Source: Pterobdella sp. o SKG-2022 (Eukaryota; Annelida; Clitellata; Hirudinida; Piscicolidae). Taken from it: a stretch of 64,000 nucleotides of DNA. This document shows, piece after piece, positions 24,094-39,500 of the stretch. Under the pieces are notes generated by a model, which made no database searches, was not told where the DNA came from, and saw only the letters and a program-made list of their open reading frames with translations. A program made the translations under genes and the position numbers. Where the stretch lies: positions 19,471,209-19,535,208 of the forward strand of contig OZ038321.1 in the NCBI GenBank assembly GCA_964035795.1, given 5' to 3'. Every line of letters starts with the position of its first letter. Positions within the stretch are counted from its first letter, which is position 1.

Positions 24094-27000
24094 TACAGAT
24101 TGTGGTTATACATTGGTTGAAATGTTGAGTTTTTTACTGAACCTATCATGATGAATAAAGTAACTATAGTGAGATATATTAGATGTTTTAGAGTAAATAA
24201 GACGAATTACAGCCTAGGCAACTGATGTGCGGCTTAAGAAGACTAAATTAAATCGAAAATTCATTATAGCTTTTCTTATATATTCGTTGATGTTTTTATT
24301 ATAAACTATAAATTGTTTTCTTCTATTTATTTTTTTTAGATAAAAATAGAATTATAGTTAAAAAATTCTTCTTTTGCGTATAAATCTTTCTTCAATCATC
24401 ATTATTCATGTGAAAACTCAGTGTTTTTTTATAAAGGCTATGATATAAAATAATTAATACACGACAAACTAGGATATCTATAGAACTAATCAAATAATTA
24501 TTTAGAAGTAAAGTGAATACAAGAAATATTTTGACAGTGAGACACATTTTTGAAGAATGTAACATAATTTACCAAAATGAATTTACAACTTGATACATGT
24601 TTTTTAAAACCTTGTTTTAAAAAATTTTTCTGTCTTGGCATTGAAAACGTCTATCGGGTAATTTACCCAGAACTTAACACAGAATATAAACTGAAAATAT
24701 TTTTTATTGGCAAAATGAAATGAGTAATAATAATGATGTAAAATTGTATGATTATAGCTTTGACTTAGTTGAATGACTGAGAACTACAAGGAGATAATAC
24801 TTTTAGAGGCCTTTCTGAAATGTAGCTCTAGAAAAAGTAGTTTTACACTCAAATGTTAGCACAAGAAGTACTCAGAAAAATTTAATTTCAATCCTTTTGC
24901 GTTAATACCCAGAGGATACTTTTATATGAAGTTTTTCGCATCATTGAAGCTTCAGTGTTTGCGAAATGAATATTTGATGGTTGAATAACTTTTTATGATA
25001 AAAGTGGAGTTGTCGAAAATTTTAACTTTTCTCATGTTTATAAATTTATTATAGACTTTTTTCTAAAAATGTTCGTAAAAAATTATAAAAATAAAGATGA
25101 GGTTTTTGAAATGTAGTTAGGATTTATAAGGCTCAATAATGGAGCAAGTTTTAGTGGCATACGACATTTTTAATCTTATTTCAACCTTAACTTCAGATCC
25201 AATATATATTTTTGAAAATATGTTCCAAACAAGCGATGTATATGTTTATATGAAAGTCAACCCACATGACCTCAAAATGGGGTCTTGGCAGTGAATAGGA
25301 ATGTTTCATAGGGCTCTACAAAGTTCACAGCCAATCCTTGCGTTTCTCCAAAATGAGAAAAAGATGCTAAAGCAAAAAAACAGTGAAAAAAATGTTGAGG
25401 ATATAAATCTTAAAAAGTATTTTAAAAAGGGAATTAAAATGAAGATTGATTGTGCACTCAAAACATTCAGAATTCAATTTCAAACAAATAGATAAATAAA
25501 GAAAAAAGGTGAATGATGACTCTAAAAATCGTTTTAAGCATATATCATATAGAATGAAGCCAACCAACGTAAAAAACTTGATCAAAGAAATTATTTTCTG
25601 AGAAGCATCTTTGCCAAAATCTTATGGGAATTTTGTACAACTGCAGATGAAGATAACTTAAAAAAATAATTATTCTAATTTAAATGAAAGTCTTGCGGAA
25701 ATGAAGAAAGTGTGATAGCTGTAAATAATATTTACTTTTGCACATGAATGGAAAAAACCTTGTGATGGCTGAAGTTTTCATAATGGCACATACCGCTTGA
25801 TGGATATGATTCATTTCCCCCTCCTATATATTAGTACCAAAATGCTTTTAAAGTTAAATTAGCTAAACAATTCTTTATTTAACGTGACAAATAACTTAAA
25901 AAATCGTTTGCAAAATAATTTATAATATTAAAAAAAAACTATTAAATCGAAAAATTAAAATTTAAAACAACGAAAATTTTCTAATACTCAAAAAAATATT
26001 TTAAAGAAACTTCAAAACTAAACGCTTTCTTTTGAGTTTCAGTGGCGTTGGAGATTTTTGCAGTCAAAGTTTTTCATTATTGTTCTAGACATCTGAAGGT
26101 AAACTACACCAAATTCTACGCCAGAATTTTAGGGCTACTTTTTTGTTATATCCTAGATGACAGTAGACTCCGTTAGACTCCGGTAGCTAGTATCGTTTTT
26201 TATTTGGGTTGGTGGATGATCATTCTTTGACAACGGCTAAACAAACTGCTCGTGTGGAAAGAGTGGATTTTGAATAAAATAATTTCAAGTTGGACGTTAA
26301 CTCGGAATGAAAGTTTATAGAAAATTTTCCAAAAATAGATTATTTTATAAATTACGCTATAGTAGTATCAATAAGCTGGGCCGACTGCCATCAAACTAAT
26401 TTATTGGTAAATGGGCAGCAGTATAAACCAATATGAATAGTTGGTTTGCAGCATGTGTGAATGATGCATTAGCTTACCTCTTGGACGTTTAAAATTAAAA
26501 TAGTTTATAATATTCATATTCAAGCTACATGCATAAACTTTCATTATATTTTCACATTTTTTTTCAATTATTTCAACTCGTTATATCTTTTTCTTTGGTT
26601 CAGAACTGTAACATTCCGATTCTAGCTATAAGGTAGTTAAAATAATATTTTTTTCAAAATATATTATAAGAAAATATTTACTTTATTTTAATATTATAAA
26701 GTTTGATTTTTTGTTAAAATTAATTCTTAAATGAAATTTCGAAAACGTGGTTAAATATTTTAATACAAGGGGAAAAGCTTGAAGCCAAATTCTGTAGCTC
26801 AAAATCATGTATATTTCAATTTTGAAAAAAAATAAATTTATACAAGTATAATTCACATATATTCTCATTTGAATTCTAAATAAAACTTCAAACGAGGAAA
26901 TAAATAAAGCAAGAAAACAAGGGTTTATTATATTTTTTACTATAAAACTAAGCATAACGTGAAGCCTAGTTTTATAATACAAAATATACTAATGTTGTTT

Positions 27001-27530
27001 TCTTGTTTTATCAATCAAACAATACACATTATAAAATTTTTACGTAAAACATTCATATATAAAATTTTTTCGAATTAGTTATATACAAATGAATGAGAAA
27101 ACATGATAAATACACTATTTATTGGAACCAAACGATTTCTCATACTTCAAAATGCATCACCTCAGACTTTGGTCTCCACAGTGGCCTTCAGATAAATAAC
27201 CATGACAAAGGTTCCTATCATTTTATTGTTTAAAGTTTATATATTTAATTGATTGATAATAATATCAGTTTTATTTTTATTATTATTAATGTTATTATCA
27301 TATCAAGTTGTTTATTTTTTCTTTTTATACAAGGGTTTTATGAATTGACAGACGTGTTTTTAACTACTACAGTGTAGAGGGTGAAAAGGTCTGGTTTAAT
27401 TTAAGGCCAAAAACAAACCAAACTGTATCATACAGCGTTTCATATTAAACATTTCAAAAACATACATAGACTCGTGTTTTAGTCTTTCTCATATTTCTCC
27501 ATATTAATAAACTATTTGTAAAACTCATTT
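24094..27530. other. Region between the two CUB genes
   Basis: Contains repeat X copy C and otherwise A+T-rich sequence. ORFs at 25301-25495, 25367-25585 and 26683-26982 have no domain and low-complexity composition. If the first CUB gene continues past its apparent stop, its next exon would be here, but none was recognised. Confidence 0.45.
26095..26396 (-). repeat. Dispersed repeat X, copy C (reverse orientation)
   Basis: Read on the minus strand it follows copy B block by block: GGCAGTCGGCCCAGCTTATT at one end, GATACTACTATAG, CAACTTGAAATTATTT, GCCGTTGTCAAAGAATGATC and GATGACAGTAGACTCC-related blocks at the other. It carries no SINE. It is diverged from both other copies, so the family is old. 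Confidence 0.55.
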
Positions 27531-30490
27531 ATGCGCATACTAATATTCTATATAAAAACTTCCTATCTTCTGGCTCTCCATTTGCTTAAAAACATGAATC
27601 AAATTCATCCATCAGAATGTATGTTTGAGTACTACAGCTCTACAGCGAAGAATGGAACTTTCACTTCACCAAACTATCCAGGTATTTCTATAACAGAAAT
27701 ATATATGTTCAAATAAGCTATAGTCTCGATGAATGGCTTATTAAAATTAATGATTATCTTTCGATATGCTGTATTATCAGTGAACTTGTAAAATTTGTGC
27801 AGAGTGTGTTTAATTTTGTATTACTTTTATTATTACTACTTCTTTTTAGAATAATAGGTATAATAGATATAAACACTAATATATGTGTAAAATGATGCAA
27901 GAACTATGCTTTCTCAGGTCTGTACCCCAGAAACACTGAATGCTACTACATTTTCAAGGGAAACAAGGCTGAAAAGATCTACATTAACTTAGTAGATTTC
28001 AATGTTGAAGGAACTAACAAGTTAGTCTAATTGATATATTAGTAAATCTTATAAGAGTGTAAGTTAATTAATTGATGAGTAAAATGTGAAGGATGAAACG
28101 ATTAATCTATAGATGAACAAGTTGATGAATAACTAAATAGATCAATAAATAGATAGACTAATGAATGGATGAATTGGTCAAAAGATAGGTGGATGAGTTT
28201 TGACATAGCATTGTACGAATAGAATAGGAAGTAATACAGGAAATGCGATAGGAAGACATTTTTGAAATGAGTTTTTTCTATTTGTTGCATTTTAATCTAT
28301 TCCAAAAATTACAAAAAATCCCTCATTGGCCTTTAAATTCTTTTCAACTTGAAAAAATTGTTTCAAACTATTATTTTTTATGAGTCTGACAATAATATGA
28401 GTTTTATAAATTTGAACCTTTCTGTCAGTTTGGTTCGGCGTTATTAAAATATATATTCGAAAATAGAAAAATCAGTTGAGTTTAGTGGAAGATATGAGAT
28501 GATATCACTGGTTTTTTCAATAGTCAACAAAATTAATGAGAAATATTCAAAAAGAGTTAATTCGGTGAGAACTAAGATAAGAGAAAATTTCAATGAATGA
28601 AATTAATTAACTTTTTTGGCGAAGCTTGATCAAAAGATTTTTAAAACTTTAAAAAATAGTGAAAAAACTTTGAAATGTTGAATTAAAATAAATTTATTTT
28701 TCAATTTCGTGTATTTAATTAAAAATCGTAGCAAAGACCTATTTAAAGAATGATACTTTAGATATGCCCTGAATTGTGAACTCCTTTCTTCTTCTATTGA
28801 TGCAAGCTGATATTCAATCATTTAAATTTCATTTCAACTATTTTTTTTGCTTATTGTTTTTTGCTTATTGCTTTTCATATTTTCTCATAAGTTTATGATG
28901 CCTAATGAATGCTTTTGAAACTTCATAACTTATGAGAGTTGAAATCATTTTTTTTTTCTGTTTTTAAGTTTGAATTCAATACCACCTGCTATAGTTCCAA
29001 CAAAACAAAACTAAAAAAAACTAAGCAACAGAGTAAGAAGTCAAACATGAAATACAAATAAACCACTTTAAACAACATTAAAACTCTACTTAAAAACAAA
29101 AAAAAACTAAAAATATGAACTCAAAAAATAAAAATAAAACAATAAACAAAAAAATAATAAATATTCACAGAATTCTTTAAGCTAACCAGTAAAACATGTA
29201 TGTTTTCTTTAGTTGTACAGCATTGGTGTTTGTTGCACAACTGTACACTACGTATGCTTGACCGGTGTGTGTTTGTGTGCGTGTCATATTGGTGTTTTGA
29301 GCCTAGAAAGGAATAATTAGAATAATTATCATGTTAAAAAAAAATGAAATAATAAAAACATCATGGCGAAAACTCGAAGAGCCACAAGTAAAAAGAATAT
29401 TTTCAGTAGTTATAAAGACTTTTTTATTTTTTATTTTTGGTTACCATTTTAATAAACATAAATAATGACAAAAAAGAAAAATTTCAAGTACAAGTTGGTC
29501 TCCCAAAAACTCCGTGCATTCCTCTCTGCAGACCATTAACGTTGCATATAATGTTGTTGTATCTATCCTCGTGAGCCATCAACCAAACAAGCCTACCATT
29601 TATTAACAACATGGACTAACAAAAAAACACTTCATTGATGAAAATGATTAGCGATAACGATAATAAGTAGAAGGGATACAAACAACTACATTGAATACAA
29701 GAACTATACAAGTCCAACATTCGTTTGTATATAGTCCTCACATGGTCACTCCTTACAGGCAGGCTCACGGCATGTCAAAGTTCAGTACGCACGTTCATAC
29801 TCAATGAAAAATTAAGAGCAAGAATTATTTCTATTAATTTTAAATGGTTATCTTTTTATGTTTATTCAAGCAACTTCTTGTTAAGACTTCTCTTGGGATC
29901 ACATTATACGGTGTTCATTAGAACGAGCTGTTTGTTTTGCTCGATTGTTACCAGTGTATAAAAATAGCATTGTTCATAATTAACAAATAGATTAATTATG
30001 TATATAAAAATATGAAAAAATCCAAATTTTTTTAATAGTTTTGTATACAGAGTTGTATGGTTTGCAAATTAATGCATTTCATCAGTTTCATTTCAATCTG
30101 CCCTCGACCATCATTTATACAGTTGATAATACCAATATAAATGCTAGCAAAAATAACATTGAAAGCGACTGTTCTAACTAACAAAACAAAACTACACAAA
30201 AATTTGCCTCTTCTGTTTGTTAAGAAGCCCCTCTCGGGTAGGCAGCAAGTGGCATGTGACCAGGATTCATAACTGGTAGCTTCAGAGGTAGGCGTTCAAC
30301 AGCTTTGTACAAGAAAATAGTAAGAACGTCTGGCAGTTCACCGTCGCCTCGGTCAAACCTTGAGGCTTCTAACTGGCTAAATGAACCTCATTTTTTTGGT
30401 GATGTGGTTGTGGTTGTTGTTGAGCGCAAACTTCTAAAGACTCTTCTGACACTGCTGCTACTACTACTACTATACTACTACTATTGCTAC

Positions 30491-30534
<44 letters not shown>

Positions 30535-33500
30535 TACTACTACTACTAATACTACTACTATACTACTAATACTACTCCTATACTAATAATACTACTACTA
30601 TACTACTACTAATACTAATACTACTACTACTACTTAAACTTTAACTATAACCAAAATAATCATTATTGATAGCTTCCATCATTAAATAAGTAAAAATAAA
30701 AAAGAAAAATTTTTTAAATGAACTTAATGAGGTCAAACCAATAGACTAAATGACAGTTTTTCAAATCAAAGTAGGGGAGAAACTGAAAAAATGTTTATAA
30801 TCAAAGTTGTTATACAAATGCTTTTTTATTTTCCAATAGTTAAAAATAATTTTCCATTCACAAGGATTTGGCTTTGAGCAATAACAGGAAAACAAAAAGT
30901 TTTCAAACGATTTAATGCAGCCAAGATAATGTTTTTAACGTAAGAATTTAAAAGTTGGCAGTTTTTAGCCCTATTAAAGTTTCACTTAAAAATGATTTAA
31001 GTTTGTGCACTTGATATCGATGTGGAGTTGTCTGAATGAAGGATGAACATCTCTTTAAATAAAAATGTCTAAAACAATAAATTTCTGCTTTATTTTTTGT
31101 TTGTTCTAATTCAATTTGACGATGAAGATACGAGAATTCAAAAAAATAGGATAACTATAGATTAATGATATATTATAATATTTTTGTTTAATTTTTATTT
31201 CTTTTTATTTGTTCAAAATAATTCCGCTTGAAATTTGTTAAAATGCCTTTGCAACCGCTTCCATACACGACGGCATACCAAGTGGACGCATTGAGTAGTG
31301 GATGCATTGTGTAGTGGATGATTATATTCATATATGCCACCCTTACTTCAGAACTTTCTTTCATTGATGGTAAGTTGTAAGCTCTTTGCAAAGATGACTT
31401 CATAATGTCAGTTCCTACTTTTTGAAGTTCAAGAAAGATTTTATGGCGTGTTTTTCAAAAACCTGACGTATTTCATCAGACTTGTTTCTAAGCTAAATGT
31501 CTCAAGCGCATATGCCTTCTCAAACCTCACTGAAACCATCTCTTTTTTAATCAGCCCTCATGAGTGATGCAAATATGACACATTTCTAATATCTTTTAAT
31601 CTAGTTCCATCCTCGCTATTTTGATTATTGCGAAATTTTGAACGCACTCGAAATAAACCAGTATAACTATATTTTCAACAAGTCATCACTTTTGCGTGCA
31701 TGATTAGTTGCAAGCTCGTATGGCAAGCTTGAAGGTTTCAATTTAGTGACTTGAAACTCATTATGAATAATTAAAATCAATCTCTGAATTGAAAACTATT
31801 TCAAAGAAATAAATTTGCTTTTGATAGGTTCATATTGAAACATTCGGAATGCATAAAATTTTTTCTGTATCCCTTTTAGATTTATACAGAATATATTATA
31901 TATAACTTGTAGCGTTTATATTGATATTATTCTATAATATATTGAATATAAAGTACCGAGTTTAATTAAACAGCATTTACGCTGGTGACAATTAAGCACG
32001 TGGCACTTGTGAAAGGAAACTGTCTCAATGTGTTGTGTGCGTTTCAATGTTGAAGCATTTTCAAGAAAACACCCACAAAGAAAGAAATACGATGCAGTAT
32101 ATTAAAATCTAACGGTCTTTCAAAACTTTGTACGAAATTTGCGAAAAAAAAGGCTTTATGGAACATTAATATCACATATATCAAGTGGCAGGTTTGAGCT
32201 GTGGGAAGTATGGAATGCAAAAGCAAACCTATTACCACGGGCCAGATGCTCCAAAGATCTATATTTGGAATATTTCAGCAATTCATTTGAGTGGACAGAT
32301 GAGCAGCCAAAATAACATTATTTACGTTTTGTTCGCCTTTCCAATTCATTTTTGATAACATTATATAAATATATACAGAAAAAACATGATAGTAAAAGCA
32401 ATATAAATTATCTTAAGCTAAAGGCTAAAAGGGGTTTTTAATTTTATACATGGCATGCAGTGTTTTCGATATAGACTTTTTTAAGCCCTGTAAGTGCACT
32501 CACGGCTTGTTTATTGACACTATTATTGCTTAATAAAGTTAAATGCCTATAATGAAATTAATACATGGAAATTCATGTTTTTTTTTGTTTTTAATTACTT
32601 TTTTGGTTTTTTGTTATAATGTTGATCTAAATGTGATAAATATGTATTTCATCTGATACCGCTGCGTGATTGAGATTATATTTCACCATTTCTGCAATCA
32701 GTCGTCAATATATTTGAGATTAAAAACGTCTCAAATCATTCAGGATTCGCAAACGTTATTTAACGCTTTCAACTTAAATTTTAAAGTTTCGAATGATTCT
32801 TTTACTTTCAATTTTTTATTAAATAAGGATGATGAATTGTTCACCAATAATTAAAAAACACTGAAAAATTTTATTTTTGAACTTTTTTTTGAAAATATCT
32901 ACAGAAATAAAATTTAAACTGAAAGTAAAAGGAAGTAAAAGAAAATTTTCCAATAGACAAAAAGTTTTATTGTTTCGAAGAGGTTGATAACATTGCAAAA
33001 CAAGTCAAAATATATTTAAAATATATTTTAAAATAAAAAATTTTTTTGTTGCTTTCACACAAAGCAGGTTCCGTGATGAATGTTGCACACGCAGTTTGAC
33101 AGGCTTTTGAGCTTTTGAGAAAAGCAATTTTTCAGCAACACTTTTACTCTGAAGTTATTTTATTATTTTTGCGAAATACTTTTTAAATTAAAAAGTTCAG
33201 AAGCAGGGTTAATTTTGAAATGATAATTCATAAAAATGGTTCTCAAAAAATAAATACTTGATATTCTTCTTTGATATTCTCCTAGCAAATGAGAAATCCA
33301 TAAATTTTGATAGAAAAACCACAAAATGAGCTCATATGAAACACAGGGTGATCACGTGAAGATTTTTGTTATCTTCGATATACTCCTTCAAATAAAACTG
33401 TTTTTTCAATTTTTTCTATGAAATTTTTGATTTGCTAAAATGAAAAAATCTACAGATTATCTTTATTTTTTTTTGCAATTTTTTAAACTAAATTTTACAA

Positions 33501-36500
33501 TAGCACTTTAATACCGAATTTCTTACTTAACAAAAATTTATACATTACTTAATTTTTTTTTAAATTTTATATACAGAGACATTTATTTTAAAATATAACT
33601 TTTTAATCTGATTCAGAAAATCTTGATGTAGGCCTCAAGTTATAGAAAATTATAGATTTCCTAATGAAGTAAAGCTTTTTTGGTAATGCTTTTTTGTGTC
33701 TACAGGGGTTTTCTAAACGTACTTTCGTAACTTCTTTATTATAAAATATAACGAATTTAAGATCATTTTCAACTTCATGATTTAAGCAATTCTTGATACG
33801 CTTACAAAAAAATGATAAAATAATTCGCTCAACCATTCATCGCAAAACATTCGGCTTGAATAAACAATTATGCTTGTATGGTGTTTTTTCAAGGTTTTAT
33901 ACAATCATTGAATCCAATTACCCATCAATTTAAATACCAACCACATTTTAATTCAAACCATCAAAGAAAATCATACTAACACCTCCCGATTTTAAGGTAA
34001 ATCATAACAGCACCCACTCATTTTATATCTATTATAACAAACATTGCACCATCTTAATACAAATTTCATCTTTGCAACCAACTACCCACCCATCTACTAA
34101 ATGTCAATCTTCAATCAACAGCTGTGAAGATGGCACGTTGAGTGATTTTGTAGAATTCTCAAACTTCAACATAGGATTGCTTGACAGAAAAATGGACAGG
34201 TTTTATTTATTTACTTGTGTTCTTAAAAAATTTTTTTTGATTTGTTTGACTGATGATGATGCTAATTATTTGACTAAAATTTGATTTGAGGCTAAAAATT
34301 AGGTGTTTAGATCAAAAGTTTTAAAATATTAGTTTAAAGTGACTATCAATCAGTCTGAAGCTGATATATCGAGTCTGTATTATAAAGCTAGAGCTTTTCG
34401 GAAAGATTTATATTTCAAATAATTAAAATATTTTGCGGAAGTTTTTAAATGTTTCAATGGAAAACATAGATTTTTGATTTGATTATTTTGAACATTGAAA
34501 ATGAGTATAAGCTTGTTTACCCAATCAACTTAAAAACGGGCTTAAAATACAATTGTATGAACATTCTTCAGAGACATCCTAGATCAATGTTTTGTTAATT
34601 GTTTTTAAAAAATTAACTTCATGAAAATAAGCATTTATTTGAAACCAAAAAGTAATTATTCAACTACAACTTTTGAAAAATTTAACTTTGTCATAATTTA
34701 TTAGTATATTTTCAACGATTTGCTGGTAAACGTAGACCAGTGGGACCGTTGTCGTCTTCTTGCTAAGTCGGCACACTCTGCCACGTGGTCGAAAGCTGTG
34801 CCAATTCCCGTTTTAGGAAACTTTTTAAGTACAGAGGAGCTTCGGATGGCGGTTGCACTTCGAGTAGGGGCTAATATTTCTGACGCCCCAACATGCCTTT
34901 GCAAGTGTGGTGTAAGGATGAACGCGAAAGGCTACCATGGCCTTTCGTGTCGACTGAACGAAGGCAGACTCCCCAGACACGCCGAGATCAACTCCATTAT
35001 CAAAAGATGCCTGGGGAAGATAGGCTTGCCAACCATCCTTGAACCATCAGGGCTCGACAGGGGTGACGGTCGTCGTTCTGATGGCATAACGACCTTCCCT
35101 TAGAAGCATGGAAAATGCTTGGTCTGGGACGCAACAGTCGTCGACGCTTTTTCCAAGTCCCACATTATCGCCAGCTCCATCGAGTCAGGATTCAGTGCAA
35201 AATCTGCAGAAATATTAAAAAGCCGCAAATATCAGGGCTTGGTAGGCAGCTTCCATTTTCAACCCGTTGCATTCGAAACAACGGGCTGCTGCGGACCTTC
35301 AACCAGCAGCTTTGTTGAGGAGTTAGGCAGAAAAGTTATCAAAGCGTCCGGGGACCCTTTGGAGGCAGTATGGTTGCGCCAGAAGATTTCCCTTGCAATT
35401 GTCCGCGGCAATGCTACCAGCATTCTTTCCTGTTCCCGTTCTTCTTCCTCTTTCTCTTAAGTGTAGTTTTTTTTTCATAACTCAATTTCCATTTTCACCA
35501 ATGTATTATTTGTATATTGTTTATTTGGTTAAAAGAAGATTAATTTTCAAATGAGAACAGTTTATTTATATTACCATGGGAACATAGATATTTTGATGAA
35601 ACTAAAGTCATTGTAGTAGTATAAAAACTTAGTTAATTTGTTAATAATTGAGGTTTTAAAAGATTAAAAGTTATTATAAATTTATTTTCTTTAATTTCTA
35701 AAGTTACTAAGAGTTTGAACTCTGTTCCCCTCTCTGTTTTACCAGTTGGTTTTGATTTTATGTATTTAAGAAATGGGTTTTACGCGTTTGCTTTTATTAT
35801 TATTTGGGGACCATTGTAACTCTATTTTTTCGGTTCTTATTTTTTTTATCTCTAAAGACTCTCTTATCAGAAGATTTTTTGCGGTGTATTTTTACTTTTG
35901 TTTGTAAAAACTCATTATTTCTGGCGTTTCCCAGTTCACTTCCCCTTTTTGCAGCTTCGGGCGTGTTTGCTGATTCCGCTGATGTTTTCTCCTGGTTTTG
36001 TAGAGAAAACGTTTTTTTATGTCGATCTATCCTTGTTTTTATGTTCCCTCTGGTTTGTCTGATGTAAATTTGGGATGTATCGCAGCCACAGTGAATTTTG
36101 TACACACCTTCAAATTGAACCTCATCAAAGTTACTCTTTGTATTTAAGATGTTTGAAAGTTTTGGTTCTGCTTGTGTGTAGATTATTATTGTTGAATGCT
36201 CTTTTTAAAGACTGGCTCAGGTGTTTTATGAACGGAATAAATACCTATGTTATAATTTTGTTATATTTATAGAAAAAAAATTTTCGAAAATTAAATTTTT
36301 CAAAACACATAATCTTAGTAGATATAGGGTTTCAAAACACCTTATTTTGAAATAAACTCTTTGAAAGACCTTTTACGGCCTTTTCTTTGTAAAAATTTTT
36401 AAAATATTGCTTAAATTATACAAAATGTATTTAAAATTTGTTCATTTAAAATTTTTTCCAAAAAGAAAAACTAGAAAGAAATTTATTTAGATTACAAAAA

Positions 36501-39500
36501 ACCTTTAAAACTTCCCTTCATGTTTGAGCTTCCCATTAAACTTTCTATAAAATTACTTCATAAAATAAACCCCTCAATATCAATAATGTATACTTAGAAA
36601 AACATTAGTTAGGGAGTTTATTGGTGGCCAAAGCATTTTTAATTAAATTTAATTTATAATATACTCAAAGTATGATTGTCTTCTGTTTTGCAAACAATTT
36701 TCATTAAAAATTTTAGATAGCGTATAAAAATTAATACATAAAAGAATAATAAAAAATAAACATGAAAACTCAACTAATCTCGTTTACTACTGTGGTTCCT
36801 TAAGGAGTGACCCCAGGCTAAGCACCTCATCATAATAAATGCTCAAATCTATATTATATAACCTCACAACGCATTAAAACAGATTAAAACACTCACTTAA
36901 AGTAATTAAATTTTAACTCCGAGATAAGCAAGCACGCCATGTTAACTTTTTCAATACACAAATGAATATAAAATTTCATATATTAATACCGCATTACATT
37001 ACGTTATATTACAGATTCTGTGGCTCAAACCTGGCGAAAACAGACGTTCAATCGGATGGCAGTTTCTTCAGAGTGACTTTCGTTTCCAATAATGCTTACG
37101 ACTCTACAGGATTCGAGGCTCACTACCAATTTAAGGCTATTGAAGGTGATGTGCTTTATGATTCAACTTACTGTGATTCGCCTTGTCACGTACCATGGCT
37201 GTAAAACACAATGGAAGGAGGTGTTTATTGTAAGATGCTCTTGGGAAGAATTCATTTATAAAAGATTAATAGTACAATGCTAGAATAATTCAAACAAAAA
37301 TATTTTTAACTTGTTAACGAAGGTGGAAACTAATGAAAATACTAGTTCACTAATGTATTCGAAGGAATTTTTTTAGCAACAAAAAAATACACAAAAATAT
37401 TCAAAATGGTTATGCCAAGTTAATTAACTCTGATCTCTCTGACTGGAACTCCTAATTATGTTGTATGATTCAAGTCTACGAAAATAATGATAGGCACGAG
37501 TCGCAATGCTTCACACAGCGTGTATGAAAAAAAAAATTGGTAAGAAATTTTTGTGCTAAAGTAGCACTGAACCTTTAAGAGAGAAAAATTCTGTAATCTT
37601 GTCTCCAATGACTGCCTATTGCCACTTGGAATATGTTTTGGGACTCATTCCCGTTATTTGATCTCATGATCAGCTTAAGATTTGTAATTAGTTTGAATAT
37701 TGGTTATTATATTCAAGTTTAAAAAATTTTAAATTTACGCTTGCAGACCATTTTTGAAAATCTTTATGAGAGTGAAATTTATCAAAGCAATTCCACTCAA
37801 CCTTTTAACTTTTCAATATAAACTTTTTCCTAAAACTAAACATTATTCTGAAAGATGGGGTCTTTCAACTCCAATATTTCTTTTAAAATTTTTTTGAATG
37901 ATAAAGTGTTCGTTTACTGGACATACTTCAGTTGAACCAAGCATGATATTAATAATATACAAAAGTAGTATGCCTTAAATAGGAAGGCTTGAAGAAAAAA
38001 GTTTTTTAATATATAAAATAATATATTAAATGGTTATCTAAAATGGACTTTTCTACTGGATGTTCAACTTTATGTCTTTACGAAACTATTTGAAATAAAA
38101 AAAATTGAACGCATTTGTTTGGAAGTGTATTATGCACGAAGCTTTTCGAGTTGCTACGAAGTCATCATCAGGTTGAAAAACACTGTCACCATTGTGTTTA
38201 GTTTTATTATATTGTTTGTAGGTTTTGATCATATTTAAGAGATGATGGCAAAGATATCATATAAACAATGATAATATAAAAGATGAAACTTGTTTCTTGG
38301 AAACTTTCAAGTGTCCTTACATTTCAACACTGGAGGCAAGCCATAGAGCTGTCTACGGTTTAACACAATTTATGATAAGTTCTCAAACATTTTCAAGATT
38401 AAAAATATAATTAGGTACTTTTTGAAAATAAAATGCGTCAAATGAATGTCTTCAACTTTATTTTAAGTTTTATTAATCATGACTAAACCATTAAAAAGAT
38501 GAGTATTGAAGATATAAAAACATGAATTGGGTCTGAATGAATAGATCTTAGCGGGCAAGCAAAGATCGCTCCGCAGCTTTGCGGCTTTTCTTATAAATTA
38601 TTCAAAAAACAGTGACATTAAAATCTTTTTCGAAGCAAACTACTGCTTAATGTCTTCCATAAACGCTCGCAAACATCTGCTGAATATTTTTATTACTCTC
38701 ACTTTAAACTTTGTTGCACGCTTGTGAAAAATTTTAGCTTGATAATAAAATTAAGTACAATATTCGCAAAATTTAACTTTGAATATTTATTAGATCAGAT
38801 AAATGTAATATTTATAAATCCGGAGACATCTGGTTTGAGGTTTTCTAGATGAAAATTATCTGAGAATAAAAATGTTAAAGCTGAACTTGAATAAGTTTAA
38901 CGTCTTAACAAAAAAAAAAAAACCTTTAAAAATAAATGCGACACAAAAGAATGTTTCTGGATCGAATTTGAATATATCAGGTAAAATACAAAACGAAATT
39001 ATCCTCATTGCCAAAACATTGCCAAACTCTGGTTCTTCTATATGCTAACGTCTTTTTTCAAACATTTGCTATTCTGGTGCATTTTGAAAAACTTGAAACT
39101 TTAAATGATACTAATTTTAACAAACCTAAAATTATCATTTTTTTAAATAAAAATATTTAACACAGCCTTATTTCAAGTTTGAAAAACTTTTTGTTTCTGA
39201 ATGTCACCGCATAATGACCAATTTGGCATTTCACAGTTGAGAGGAAGCAATTTTGAAAGCTTTTTAATTTTTTATCTAATAACGCGTGTTTTCCATGTTT
39301 TATTTAAAATTATTTATTTTGCTGCATCTATTATTTGACAAGAATAAACATTTTTATTCAAATGATTTTCTTGTCTATGCTTTTCTGAAAGTGTTTCTTC
39401 ATCGAATACTATATTTTGAAGCTTAATGATGAAGTTTAACTCATCAAAAAAAGAAAGTTTTTAAATAAATGTATTTGAAAAAAAAATAGATGTTCAAAGT

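Noticed and set aside
28102..28290. Minus ORF in a GAT/ATA-rich tract
   Set aside because: It is a reading of degenerate tetranucleotide repeats.
30305..30499. Plus ORF of 64 aa ending in Leu and Tyr runs
   Set aside because: The second half is translated (CTA)n microsatellite; the first half shows no recognisable domain.
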